Shown in pieces: positions 48,068 to 59,687 of a DNA stretch of 64,000 nt. The stretch is from Kuschelorhynchus macadamiae (lineage: Eukaryota > Arthropoda > Insecta > Coleoptera > Curculionidae), in NCBI GenBank assembly GCA_030620095.1, contig JAUTXW010001351.1, positions 930,001-994,000 on the forward strand, given 5' to 3'. Each line of letters begins with the position of its first letter. Within the stretch, counting starts at the first letter, position 1. Under the pieces are notes generated by a model. The model worked only from the letters and a program-made list of their open reading frames with translations. It did not search any database and was not told where the DNA came from. Both the position numbers and the translations under genes were made by a program.

Positions 48068-50236
48068 CTTAATTGACCAAAGCCGTAAAAGTAAATCAAA
48101 GTAATCTGCCCCTGTCAATTTACTTACTGTTATGTTATTTTCAATAGCTACTCTAATTATAGCAAATAAGAATAAACAGAGGAAACGAAAAACTAACAAA
48201 ATATTAACATCTCAAATATTACCAGAATTTAGTATCAGATACAGTTAAGGTAATATGGAGGTTGTGTGATTATTGATAACACATGCTAATTTTTTTTAAG
48301 GAATCAAATCATTTAAATGGGAACATAATTAAATGTTAATACTCCAGACGGTTATAAACATATCTAAAATTCGGGTAATTTGTTTTCTCTTTCATATGAT
48401 AAATATGGTGGTATAGAAAACAAAAGCTCATAAAATTTTGTATAGCAGCCATTTTCAGCTGACTGATGCGTGTTTTTAATTACTGTTTGTATTCACTGGT
48501 ATATTGCTAGGTGTGCTATGTATAGGTTAATTTGTGCTGGTGTTCCGTAAAAGTGAACAAAACCTGTTTTGTAGAGAATTTTATAAGCTCCTATTTTATC
48601 TTGTCATATTTATGGTGTGACACAGAGAAATTTAGTTATTCCACAAAAACCAAGTTCTTGTAACTAATAATCGCGCTTTCATCGGGGTGGGAAAACTTTT
48701 AATATCTTTTTCGTGACCCCTAAATCTTAAACAAAAAAAGTTTTTGCACTTTTCACACGATTTTATGACACACCGCCTGGAGTATAATATAATATTTAGT
48801 TTAAACTAGTTTTCTCATACACTTTGCACTACTTCTACGAGTTTTAATGTTAATTTTTGTTACGTGTATTTTAGTATAATAAAATAGTAGCTTCGGCTTG
48901 TTGATAATTCATTCGCCATAACATGTTTTTGATGTTTTGGTAAGTAGGTACTCTGTTGTTAAGTCATGTCATACCTACTAACTATATACTTCTAATAAGT
49001 ACCTAATAACGTATTTAATATAGTTATACTACCTGAGTTAAACCCAGGAAACATAGTATCTTTTTAGAGTAGCTAGTTACTTTTAAATGTAGCTAGTTAC
49101 TTTTAAATGTGTATTTTTAAGGCAAAGTTACAGATTACAACTTCCAGATGGAAAAGTAATATTATTTACCAAATTTCGTGGCATTGACGCCGCGACTACG
49201 GTGGTATAGCCGTAAGGAATAAATGATGTTTGGCGCACGCCAACTGGAAAAACTATAAAAATTGGTCTCGCGCTTTATCGAAAAGATTTCCATCTAGTAG
49301 GTAGGCGTAATCTGACTGTAAAGTGATTATATTTGTTAAAGCCCTAATGCATCAATCATTTAGTCTTTAATAAAAAATAAAAAATAGTAATTATTTATAA
49401 AAAGTAATTTTTTATAAATAAATATGTATCTTTAAGAAAAATATTTGTATTGTATTTTAGATTTCGTATTTGGTATGCTCAGTTTTCTGTTATGTTTTTT
49501 TTTTCATAAACTTGTCGATTCATATGTAAGGTTATACAATATGTAAAATAACAATTGTTTGCTTTGCATTCTCTATTTTATTCTTACATATTTGTGTTTT
49601 TCAAGCGGCTTTAGGAAATATTTTAAGCAATTTACAGGTTTTTAATGCAAAAAGCTTAATAACATTGTTAAATGATTGGTTATTGAACCTTTTGTAATAA
49701 ATGTTTTTTTTTTATCTTCTAAGTATATTTTGTAATATATGCGAGTGACAAGATACCGTTTTTTTAAAAGTATATTGTTTTTAGATTTTCTTAAAGGTTC
49801 ATTTTACACGCAATTTTTAGAATAAGCCTTAACTGGTGTTTTGGGAAAAATCTCTGCTCAGAGCGATCTATGAAACAAGGTATTCATAAAGATCTTATAT
49901 AACTTATATTAAGATCTGCCTTAAAAAACTTCTAAGTTAAAACATATATGTACCACAAATGTATTTTTGCCTAACATGTGATACTCTGGAACTCAGTGTT
50001 TTCCAAACACCGTCATATTATCTTATCCAAAATTTGTTTTGTAGTACTACTATTTCTTTTAAATAATACCAAGCATTTTTACAAAAACGGTGGCTTCTTA
50101 TAATACCACGAAATTTTGTTCAAGCAAGTGACTTTCTTTTCATTTAGAGCTTAAGGTAAGATTTTAAGCAAACTTTTACATTACATTTAACAAAAGTTGC
50201 AAAATTAACTACATAAATTCATCGATTAAAAATTGG
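48068..50236. other. AT-rich interval, no recognised gene
   Basis: Contains the GTAGCTAGTTACTTTTAAATG duplication at 49069-49110 (possible hAT subterminal words). No coding motif. Confidence 0.4.
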
Positions 50237-50290
50237 TAAATTTCCTTTACCCGGAACTTTCCTCCTTATGAATTTTTCCTTTTAAGTGTG
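50237..50290 (-). repeat. Outer tip of a foldback arm, separated by a LINE insertion
   Basis: GGTAAATTTCCTTTACCCGG followed by AACTTTCCTCCTTATGAAT and TTTCCTTTTAA matches the outer end of the left arm at about 28512-28560 in the same orientation. It is cut by the LINE tail beginning at about 50291. The rest of this arm resumes at 55141. Confidence 0.65.
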
Positions 50291-50295
50291 TTTTT

Positions 50296-50330
50296 TCAAA
50301 TTCAAATTCAAAACATGATTTATTGTCAGA
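50296..50330 (-). terminator. LINE 3' end: AATAAA signal and TTTGAA tail repeats
   Basis: On the minus strand GACAATAAATC is followed within about 10 bases by three TTTGAA-like units. A short tandem tail instead of poly(A) is typical of many Jockey/CR1 elements and fixes the 3' boundary. Confidence 0.65.
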
Positions 50331-50677
50331 AGTAAAACTCATTGACAAAGCTGAGAAACAAAATACAATTTTAAAAGGACAACAAATTATTTGCCTAAAA
50401 AAATACAATAACACAAAATAACATACAAGAAGCAAGCTTTTAGTTGGTTCATAATAAATTTCCAAAAAGAAAAAACAAAAAAAATAAACACTCAAATAAT
50501 TAAGCACCCAAATAATGGGGACCAATATAAATAATTATAATTATATGAAAAAACTAAATGTCAATTAACATAAATATAAATATGTTAAAATACATCACAA
50601 AATTTTGAAGATTTAATAAAAAAATCAATTAAAATGTTTTTGGAAAAACTCTGACACACTATAGAAGGGCTTATCAA

Positions 50678-50960
50678 TTAAAATAATTTAAGTTTGTTTT
50701 TAAAAAGGCGTTCACTCTGTCTCTGCCTGATGCTCACTGGCAAATGATTAAAAATGGCTTTACTATTATATATTACAGATTTTTTTGCTTGAGCTGAGTA
50801 CGGAATAGGCAGTGCAATACTGTTGGAATGACGAGAAACTCTTTCTGGGGAGGAATTAATTTCAGTTTTAAATTTCTTGTGCATTAGACATGAGGTCTCA
50901 AAGATAAAAATACATGCCAGCGTTAAAATTTTTTCACATACAAATAATGGTTTACAAGAG
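50678..50960 (-). pseudogene. LINE ORF2 C-terminal tail
   Basis: After a frameshift near 50977 the reading continues ANVPDSCKPLFVCEKILTL and FETSCLMHKKFKTEINSS. It ends NHLPVSIRQRQSERLFKNKLKLF and a stop. This is the usual tail of Jockey/CR1 ORF2 proteins (a VHK segment, then NxLP and a basic FKxKLK end) downstream of the thumb. Confidence 0.75.
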
Positions 50961-50975
50961 TCCGGGACATTAGCT

Positions 50976-52264
50976 TTACATAAATCTTATTGCTCTTTTC
51001 TGCAACACAAAAACACTATTAAAGAGCTGCTCTGTGCATGATCCCCAAAAACAAACACCATACCTTAAATGGGATTCTATGAGAGCAAAATAAGCACTTC
51101 TGGCAATTGTAGGGTCAAGCTGGTTGCTAATAACTCTCAAAGCATAACAACCAGATGCTAACTTAGAACATAATGCAATTATATGGGCTGCAAACTTTAG
51201 GTCATTGTCAAGCCAAATACCCAAGAATTTATTTTCCTTTAAGTTTTTTAAGGGTTTTCTTTCAAGAATCACATCACTTAGATGACACTTAAACGACATC
51301 ACACGGGTTTTGTCAACGTTAAGGGTCAAGTAATTGGCAACGCACCATTGTTTAATCTTTATTAAATCAGAAGTAATTAAATCGCTAAGTTTATTATGAT
51401 CATTATTATGCCACAACACAGTGGCATCGTCGGCAAACAAGGTGTACTTACCTGCTATGTCCAAACTAACTATATCATTAATATATAATAAAAATAAAAC
51501 AGGCCCCAAAACTGACCCTTGAGGCACACCTCAAGTGATTATTTTCTGGCTAGAAGTGCAGCCATTATGTGAAACACATTGAACTCTGTTGGTTAGATAT
51601 GATTCAAGCCATTTCAGACAATTGCCTCTAAAACCATAAATTTGTAGTTTTTCCAAAAGAATGTTATGACTGACGCAGTCGAAAGCTTTGGACAAGTCGC
51701 AGAAAACTGCAGCAGCTGATTCCTTATCGTTCAGACACAAGTAAAGAGATTCCAGAAAGGAGAAAATCGCTTCAGTTGTATTTTTTCTCGGCTGAAAACC
51801 GAATTGCGCTGTACTCAGAATCTTGTGCTTTTCCATAAAAGTGATCATATGTTTCTTAACAAGTTTCTCGACAATCTTTGATAATGTTGGCAAAAGGGCA
51901 ATGGGTCGGTAATTTGATATTAAAGTAATATCTCCACCTTTAAACAGAGGTATAATATTAGCTTTTTTAGGCAACAGGGGAACACACCCGACACAAAAGA
52001 CACATTGATAACCTCAGATAAAACATTTAACACATTACATGGAAGTTCCAAAAATATTTTCACCGCCACTCCGTCCCAGCCCGAAGAATTTTTATTTTTT
52101 ATTTGAGTAAATATTTCCTTTAATTCAATCGGAGTTGTAGGCTCCAAAAAGAAGGAATGCAAAACTTTATGTTTATTCATATAGAAACTGTGATTAGGTT
52201 TGTTAACTATTTTATTAGCCAAACTAGCTGCTATAGAACAATAAAATTCATTAAGGCTCTCCAA
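50976..52264 (-). pseudogene. LINE ORF2 reverse transcriptase domain
   Basis: RT in order: SGWDGVAVKIFLELP, SFVSGVFP, a frameshift near 51962, then KKANIIPLFKGGD and ISNYRPIALLPTLSKIVEK (motif 1). AQFGFQPRKNTTEAI (2a) and AVFCDLSKAFDCV (A, catalytic Asp) follow, then an in-frame TGA in place of the Arg expected before GVPQGSVLGPV (B). The TGA fits a CGA to TGA change at 51528-51530. LFADDATV (C, both Asp intact) and the thumb (FLGIWLDNDLKFAAHI, YALRVISNQ, IESHLRYGVCFWG) end with RAIRFM at the next frameshift. All core catalytic residues survive. Confidence 0.85.
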
Positions 52265-53387
52265 TGATACTTTCGTACCAGTATAAGGGCAATTATTTTT
52301 TTCACGGAGTTCATTTACTATTTTCCATGATTCCTTCAGTTATTTTTATAGACTTTTGTAGCCTGCCTCTATAATAGCATTGTTTTGCAGCTTTAATTGT
52401 CCTTACAGTGTTACAGTACTCATTAAAATACTCACAGAAGCTGTAATTGTAAATATAGTACTTTCTAAGGTAATATAAGCATCGTAAGTTTTTTGATGAA
52501 TTTTTAATGCCTTGTGTCACCTAAGGCTTTTTATTTTTTATCTTTATATTTACAATAGGAAAAGCTTTATTGAAAATCTGAACAAGTCTGGTATGAAAAA
52601 GCTGCAGTGGATCCTCAGAATTGAGTACACTTTGCCAACAAGCACCACGACATAAGCATGCAAATCTGTCACAGTTTTTTTTAGAAAAAAGTCTGCCCTT
52701 CCTACTATACCTATTCATTAACTTATGTTTAATCTTAAATGTACACAAAGTAGCTTCATGATCTGAAACACCAGCACTGACAACCTTACAATCAAAGTCA
52801 CCTGATACAAAATTTGAACAAACATAATGAATTAAAGTTGTAGAGTGTAAGGTTATTCTTGTTGGATATGTAACATGCATTTTTAAATTATAAGAGAGCA
52901 ACAGATAATTCAAATGTTGGGTGTTATTATCACAGGAGGCCAGATAATTCACATTAAAGTCACCACATACAATGATACGAGCATTAACAGGGAATTGGGA
53001 AAGTGCAGTTTCCAGCTTAAGTAAGAAGTAATTAAAATTACTGGATAGCGCTCTATAGAGACCAAAAATATATAAATTTAACTTTGACGAGAAAATAGTG
53101 GAAAATTCAAATACTTTCCCCTCAAGCAAAGTATCAAATGTTGTGACACGTTCAAAATCACCGGAATTAAATAATTGCTCGTTAACAAAAATAATAGTGC
53201 CGATGCCGCCGTGACTATACTCAGAACGACAGTATTTGTCAATAACAAAATAGCCTGGCAGAAAGATTGGTTCATTGCCTTTTAGCCAGTGTTCACACAA
53301 AAATACTATACTAGGATAATTAAGACAACCCAGAAATACAAATAATTCATCAAACTTCGACCTAATAGACTGGACATTCAAAGACAT
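52265..53387 (-). pseudogene. LINE ORF2 endonuclease domain and linker
   Basis: The 288-codon open frame from 53387 is an apurinic-type endonuclease. It has Asn4 in LNVQSI, Glu32 in FLCEHWL, Asp143 and Asn145 in CGDFNVN, and the Ser-Asp-His triad at 208-210. The residue normally Asp in the LID block is His187. This domain nicks target DNA to prime reverse transcription. The frame is closed by a TAG at 52521-52523, where the neighbouring residues (KKP.VTQGI) suggest a lost Trp codon. It then reads on in frame to 52311, with a one-base shift near 52335. The start ATG overlaps the ORF1 stop as TAATG. Confidence 0.85.
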
Positions 53388-53389
53388 TA
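53385..53389 (-). promoter_or_regulatory. TAATG overlapping stop/start between ORF1 and ORF2
   Basis: The ORF1 stop TAA and ORF2 start ATG share one base. Such UAAUG junctions support translation of ORF2 by termination-reinitiation in some insect LINEs. Here both reading frames extend cleanly from the junction (ORF1 for 78 codons upstream, ORF2 for 288 downstream). Confidence 0.6.
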
Positions 53390-54762
53390 AAGTGAGACAA
53401 CTGTCTCCAATTGTGGTCCTAAAAAAGTTTCCTGAGAATAAATGTTTAAAGTTGACTGGGAAGCTTTGTCACTGCTGTCCAAAATGTAGTTTTTCTGAAT
53501 TGCCTCAGTTAATTTTACAAATAACAAATTAGAACCTCTTTTGGGAGAATCAATAATGGTAATCAAATTATATGTAAAGCTTTTTTTACCCATTGGTAGA
53601 CCCCGAGTGTCATTAAGGTCCAAGAAGGATATCTTACCCTGTGAGAACTTATTCTATTTTAACACAAAATTGTGCAATTTATTATTATATTTAAAAATAT
53701 CATTATTAATTCTAGTATTATTATTTAAAAAAGGAATTGAAATTAATATAATATTGGTATGGCCGAGAAAACTAAATATATCAATATATTTTTTGAAAGA
53801 ATAAGATTTACAATTTTTGAAAATGTAGCCCACTACATTGTCAAAACTTGCATATGGCTTGATAATTGTTTGCACCTCAAATTGTTTGCAGCTTTCTCGT
53901 ATGTACCTATTTACATTTCGACCACATTGATCACAAAGGAAAACAATCTTACTCCTATTTGAGGTTCTAGTTTCAAAAGGTTTTTTATTTAACATATATA
54001 TAATCGTTATGCTGAATGAGACTATCAGCTACTGTTCCTTGAGCACGTTCTGCAGGATTCGATAAATGATCCATATGGATAATATTACTTTGGTTATCAC
54101 GAGTACAAAACAACCCACACTTCACTTGCTTTAATTCACTGACATAAGCTTCATTGTCTTTTGTCAATGCCTCTATGCTAGTTAACATATTGTCCTTCAA
54201 AGACGGAAAGTCATCCAGTTGATCTTCCAAAAATTTTATCTTGCCCTCCAAGTTTGAAATTTCCATTAAAAGATTTTCATTTCTGTCAAGTAGCCTAATG
54301 CAATTTTGATTTAACTGCTTAATCTCCTCTTCTTGTTAAACAGATTCTTCAAAATCCTGAGTTCTTCTTTTAAGCCTTGAAATGTGGTTATCTTTTTTCT
54401 TATTTTCAGTTAAAAGAGTGTTGATTTCATCCTGAAGTCTTTTAGTGGTGGTTTCATATTTTATTTCTAAATTCTCAATGTAAATGACTTTTGCATTTGA
54501 TTGGGTCTTATGTTTATTAATTAATTCAGTAATTTTTTTATTTTTGGGACATTCTTTAAGAGTTCCTTACACTCCACACAAAAAAAATAATGCTTCTCTG
54601 TGACAAGGAGACAGCATGTGCTTCCGTTGTGCTTATTTGGGCACAAGTTTTACAAAATGCATTTTTACAATTATCACAGTGAGACCCGAACAGTTCATCT
54701 TCTTTAGGTCTACTTTTAAACACACATGATACTTGACATTTGCAGCATATTAAATTAGACAT
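53387..54762 (-). pseudogene. LINE ORF1: zinc finger, coiled coil and SGNH-hydrolase-like domain
   Basis: Starts at the ATG at 54762 with CCKCQVSC..HCDNCKNAFCKTC, a PHD-like zinc finger. Then, after a frameshift near 54570, a long coiled coil (ITELINKHK to LKDNMLTSIEALTKDNEAYVSE). A second shift near 53990 leads to KIVFLCDQCGRNVNRYI, SIPFLNNNTRINNDIF and KISFLDLNDTRGLPMGKKSF, laid out like the SGNH (GDSL) esterase domain of CR1/L2-type ORF1 proteins. The nucleophile Ser and the catalytic His positions are not conserved here. A TAA at about 54342 and a TAG at 53654 also interrupt it. ORF1 proteins bind element RNA. Confidence 0.75.
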
Positions 54763-55140
54763 TTTAAATTAAATAAATGCGGTCCTGTCCAATTTGTTAA
54801 GGTAAGTTCGTTCAAAAGTACAACAAAAATGTAATGAATTGAACCAGTCATTAATACAATCTATTTACACCTTACTTACACTTACTATCAGTTCATTGAG
54901 AATCCAAAATCAGCAAAAAAAAGGGTGATTCCCAACAGTAAATAAATATTGAAAACTATTTTAAGAAATAATAGGCAAATTATCAGATTGCTTGTTTGCA
55001 GTTTTTTTGTAATAAGTCCACTTTTTAAACCTTTAGCAATTTTATGGTTTTTCAACTTTTCCCCCGCAACACCAAACGCATATATAATAGTAATTTAAAA
55101 TCAAACGAAAACGGCAAATACGTGGAGCGGTTTTATCGTG

Positions 55141-55368
55141 ATGTTAGTCGTATGAACAACACAATATACTGTCTTTTCGCATATTTTTATTGGGCGCCAA
55201 TTTGTTCCACCATATTGGATTCGTTCTAATATTTGACCAGTTTTTACCAATGCCACACTTAGTTTTATGGCATAATTTAAAATAAGTTGAATAAATAGTT
55301 TCCACACCGTTTTTTTTAAGGCCGTCATGTGCAATTCGCACCAATTATTCCTACATCACATTTAATTT
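55141..55368 (-). repeat. Left foldback arm beside the Transib-like gene
   Basis: Matches the reverse complement of the last two subunits of the arm family: TTATTGGGCGCCAATTTGTTCC, ACCAGTTTTTACC, then GCCACACTTAG.TTTATGGCATAATTTAAAATAA. Counterpart in the left arm of the other pair: 28610-28810. It lies inverted relative to 57845-58150, and its outer part was separated by the LINE insertion. Confidence 0.75.
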
Positions 55369-55379
55369 TTCTTTTAGAA

Positions 55380-56078
55380 ACATGCCAATGCCGCGCCGAG
55401 AAGTTTTCGACGTCTGCCGAGAGATCGTACCTACCAAAAAATACCATGATATATTGGCTTATGTTTTGACTAAATGATCATGGAGAAGATAGCAGGTATA
55501 TCAAAGTTAAATTTTTAGTGAAACATTTTTCGAGCAAAGTATCCTAAAAGTGGAAAGACGTTAAGCGTTCATTAAATTTTAAGAGACGTGAGTTTTAATA
55601 GTTAGACGAAAATATTGTTTTCTTTTCGGAAAATGTCACTACTACAACAAACGAATCAAACCAGGGCGGCCAGAAATGGTTTTTTCACACACAGGTGAAC
55701 AAAGCAAGCGACATACAATTTTGCCCTTGCTTAAAGAACTGAGCTATTATTTGCAGCCCGTACAAGTTTGCAATTGTCTGGACAACAAGATGCTGATAAA
55801 TTGGTACAAGAAGTGACTGAAACGTCCCCTAAAAGAGCAACACATATTACGGCCGATCAAATACACTCCCGATGAAGCTTTTGCACTTTATGTAGATGAC
55901 CGCTATACAAAACTTTCTTACATTTTAATGCAGCAAGGAGCTAAGCATAGAAATGCTAATATATAAGTTATATAAAGAATATATAACGATAACATATATA
56001 TCAGCCGAAATTAAATTTCGTAGTACAAAAGGACGTTATAAAACAATGAATATCAAACATTTCGTGTGGCATATCATG

Positions 56079-56158
<80 letters not shown>

Positions 56159-57303
56159 TGGTGTTGCGACGGCAGCGCAAATCGGTCTACGCACAGACAA
56201 AAGCTGAGTGGAGAAGATATCGAAAATAAAAATGACTCAAGTTTGTTTGCCGTATACATTTTTCCCTTACGGTTGCACAAAAAAGATGATCATATAATCT
56301 GCCAAAATACCAAGACCTTCGTCGACCAGATTCCGCCGAACCTTAAAAATTATATTCGAAAAAGAAAGTAACGACCTCTCAAAATTAGGTATCGAAAGTA
56401 TGGGCAGTCAAGTAAATAACTAAATATAACTCTAGCTAAACAAGAAATGCACGTAAAAGTAACTACTATAGACCATTATTTAAAAATGACAATGACAGGC
56501 GGAAAAATATTCGGGGTAGTTTTAGATAAATTATCTCAAAAATGTGGAATATGTGGGTCAACCCCAAAACTGATGAATCAACTAGATACAGTAACAAAAC
56601 GTACAGCAGATTCTTCTCAGTATGAATACAGGATTTTAAATTTAGATGCCTGGATTAGATGTAGGAGTATTGCTTGCATACTCCTTGAGAAGTGACAAAT
56701 CCGTAATGAAAATGACAAACAAGTCTTCAACGAAATAAAAAAACTCTACAAATCGCATTAAAAGCAGAAATGGGTCTATTAGTCCACTTTCCAAAGCCTG
56801 GCTATACGACGACCAATGAACGGAAATATGAGGCAGCTTCTGTTACTGGTCTGGATGAAGACAACAAAACATTTTTATGTCATTTTAAAACCAATATCGT
56901 GCGGGTATGCAAATGATACTGCTAAAAAGTATGTATGTTTGCATTCCTGGTCATCTAGTTTGCATTAGATATCGATTCATGGTGCAGATATTATAAATAC
57001 GGCTGTACTTACCATAGGAAAGTTCTCAGAGGAAGCTATGGAATCCCACAATAAGGATTTCCGGACCTACCGTGAAATACATACCAGAAAATTCTTTCGG
57101 GAAAAAACAACGCGAGATTTGCTAAATCATCTGCTTGTCTCATCTAATCCTCTTATTTCTTCATTATATAAAACAAAATCTTATTCTAATAAAGAGCCAC
57201 TTTCTACTGATATTTTAAAATTTTTATCAGATTCAAATATAGCGCCTAATGCAACTGCTTTGGGGGATTCAGATATTTCTGACTGGATTACACATTTTTA
57301 GTT
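55380..57303 (+). pseudogene. Transib (RAG1-like) transposase
   Basis: Pieces in order: REVFDVCREIVPTKKYHDILAY (N-terminal), YTPDEAFALYVDDRYTKLSY, then a (TA)n array (56079-56156). WCCDGSANRSTHRQK follows with a DDE-type Asp at 56168-56170, then NDSSLFAVYIFPLRL. A CxxC (KCGICGSTP, Cys at 33 and 36 of the frame from 56447), MGLLVHFPKPGYTTTN and H-x4-H (His codons 56963 and 56978) come next. It ends IGKFSEEAMESHNKDF with the catalytic Glu at 57029-57031 and RTYREIHTRKF, then SDISDWITHF. The CxxC, H-x4-H and SE..xxNK motifs match the zinc site and active-site Glu of RAG1. Many stops and frameshifts; the second Asp was not located. Confidence 0.75.
56079..56156. repeat. (TA)n microsatellite inside the transposase gene
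   Basis: About 78 bp of TA repeats splitting the transposase coding sequence just before its first catalytic Asp. Confidence 0.95.
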
Positions 57304-57844
57304 GATTCGTTTTTACAAGTATTAAAGGATTAGGTATTAAGAATTTATTACTTTGTACAACAGCAAAAATATTCAGCTTACAAGAACAACATAAAGCAAG
57401 CCTACTACTACTGACATACGAATCCTTTTTCAAATCTGGCATATTTAAAAAGTACAAAGTAACTCGTTTTATAAAATTAATAATACATAAACAGCGTTCC
57501 ATGATATTGCATATGTATAAATATTCTATATAATTTTGGAGTTATTTTACGTACATATACATATACTACTACTACACATATATATTATGGTAGTCTCTGA
57601 TTGGTATAAGTTAATCTATAGAAATTTAAATCTGTTAAAAACATTAATTTATAACACTCGCTTATATCTTGTTAAAAAAATAATATTATGTAAGAGTTAT
57701 ATTTTTTAAATTTAAATTATAATTTGTGTTTTCATTGTGTCAATAAAATTAAATAGAGTTTAACTTTTTCTAGCCATATAACTCCAAAAAGTTATAAATA
57801 AAAATTATTTGGTTTATTAAGAATTTTTATCTCCTAGAATAAGC
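57304..57844 (+). other. 3' region of the Transib-like gene
   Basis: AT-rich, no coding frame. AATAAA-like signals occur (AATAAAATTAAAT near 57742). It leads to CACCCACTGTGTGGCGG at the start of the right arm. Confidence 0.4.
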
Positions 57845-58150
57845 CTTTCACCCACTGTGTGGCGGAGCAAAGTCACGGTCTACTGAATTTTTTAAAAATG
57901 ATTTTAAAAAGATACTTATATAATTTATTTTAGATTATGCTCAATAATAATCAAATGTGGCGTAAGTAAAAACTGGTGAAATATTGGTTTGAATCCAATG
58001 TATTGGAATAAAATGACCCCCAATAAAAATGTTTGAGAAGACAGTATATAGGTATGTGTTACTAAATGACTATATGCGGAACTAAACTTAAACACACACT
58101 CTTCTTAATAAAAGTAAAGACTCATAACCAGTGGTTTCGGGTAAAAAAAA
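57845..58150 (+). repeat. Right foldback arm beside the Transib-like gene
   Basis: GGCGGAGCAAAGTCACGGTC, ATTTTAGATTATGCTCAATAAT, AAAAACTGGTGAAATATTGG and AATAAAATGACCCCCAATAAAA are subunit pieces. The end (CTTCTTAATAAAAGTAAAGACTCATAACC, then GGTTTCGGGTAAAAAAAATT) matches the reverse complement of the tip at 50237-50290. Confidence 0.75.
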
Positions 58151-58827
<677 letters not shown>

Positions 58828-59092
58828 TGCATTTTTTCGTCTTGTTCAAAGTCGGTTCTTTTCAAAGTTAATGTGCATTTAAAATTTCTTACGCATCGTT
58901 ACCAAATGTCCAGCCGACTTGTAAGTTTTTTCGTAACAAGCCCTCATATTTTTGGGGAAATATAGTCACTTTTCAATCTCGTGGAGGTCGTTTTGGACTT
59001 TGGACCCTAGGACTGGCTGTCGATATCCTTGTCCTAACGTTGGCGACGTGGCCTGATTTCGTAAAAAGAATTAATTTATAGGAGACGTCTTG

Positions 59093-59587
59093 ATGAACAA
59101 AGTATGTAAAGCATGTAGCCGGAACATCGACAGGCGCATAAAATTGCAGTGTGGTAGATGCAGCGGACTCACTTGGACTGCGAGAAGGTGTCGGAGGTCG
59201 ACGCACGGCTCATGCAAGCTGAGAAGACTTCATAGAATTGCGGAGATTGAACGAATCGCATTAATGCCAATCGTTCTTCCATGCTGCCTTCTACTCCAGG
59301 AATTAGTGGGAATGCTGAGGAGGATTTGAAAGCGATGATAAGAGATCTACAGGATGAGGTGAGGGATGTTAAAAGGTCTACGGAATTTATAAATGAAAAA
59401 TATGAGGAAGAAAGAAATCGCAATAACATTATGTCTGAGATGTTTGCAGAAATATCGAAAGACAATCAAGGTTTAAAGGAAAAAGTACAAAAATTCGAAA
59501 GTGCTTCTTTCCAATTGGCACGCAGAAACGATGGTGATAATGCAGTTGCTATAAAAAGTGAAGCTTTTTTGAATGAAGTTATTGGTT
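59093..59587 (+). pseudogene. LINE ORF1 with zinc finger and coiled coil
   Basis: The ATG at 59093 opens NKVCKACSRNIDRRIKLQCGRC, a Cys-pair zinc finger. In another frame, HLDCEKVSEVDARLMQAEKTS completes it as PHD-like. From 59281 the frame is open for 102 codons, with a coiled coil (LKAMIRDLQDEVRDVKRSTE to LKEKVQKFESA), ending VIG at 59589. The protein is much shorter than the ORF1 at 53387-54762, and no hydrolase-like domain is seen. A frameshift near 59155 and stops near 59215 break it. Confidence 0.65.
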
Positions 59588-59687
59588 AGTTAATTGTTTA
59601 TTATTTATAAGAGAAATGTATCTATCGTCTAAATTTTTTTGTTGGTATTTAGGATGTAAATAATTGTTGCTTATTAATTTTTTTTCA

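Larger units (their letters stand above)
50291..55140 (-). mobile_element. Nearly full-length Jockey/CR1-type LINE
   Basis: On the minus strand: 5' region (about 55140-54763), ORF1 (54762-53387) with zinc finger, coiled coil and a hydrolase-like domain, then ORF2 (53387-50678) with endonuclease, RT and C-terminal tail. A 3' region follows with AATAAA near 50325, ending in repeated TTTGAA at about 50296-50312. The 5' limit is placed where foldback-arm sequence resumes. ORF2 has two stops and about three frameshifts, so it is inactive but fairly young. Confidence 0.85.

Noticed and set aside
53541..53962. Plus-strand frames opposite LINE ORF1
   Set aside because: Shadows of the minus-strand ORF1, with no recognisable domain.
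57832..57870. CACTGTG near the start of the right arm as a RAG-type recombination signal heptamer
   Set aside because: A single 7-mer without a nonamer at 12 or 23 bases, and not at the element terminus.
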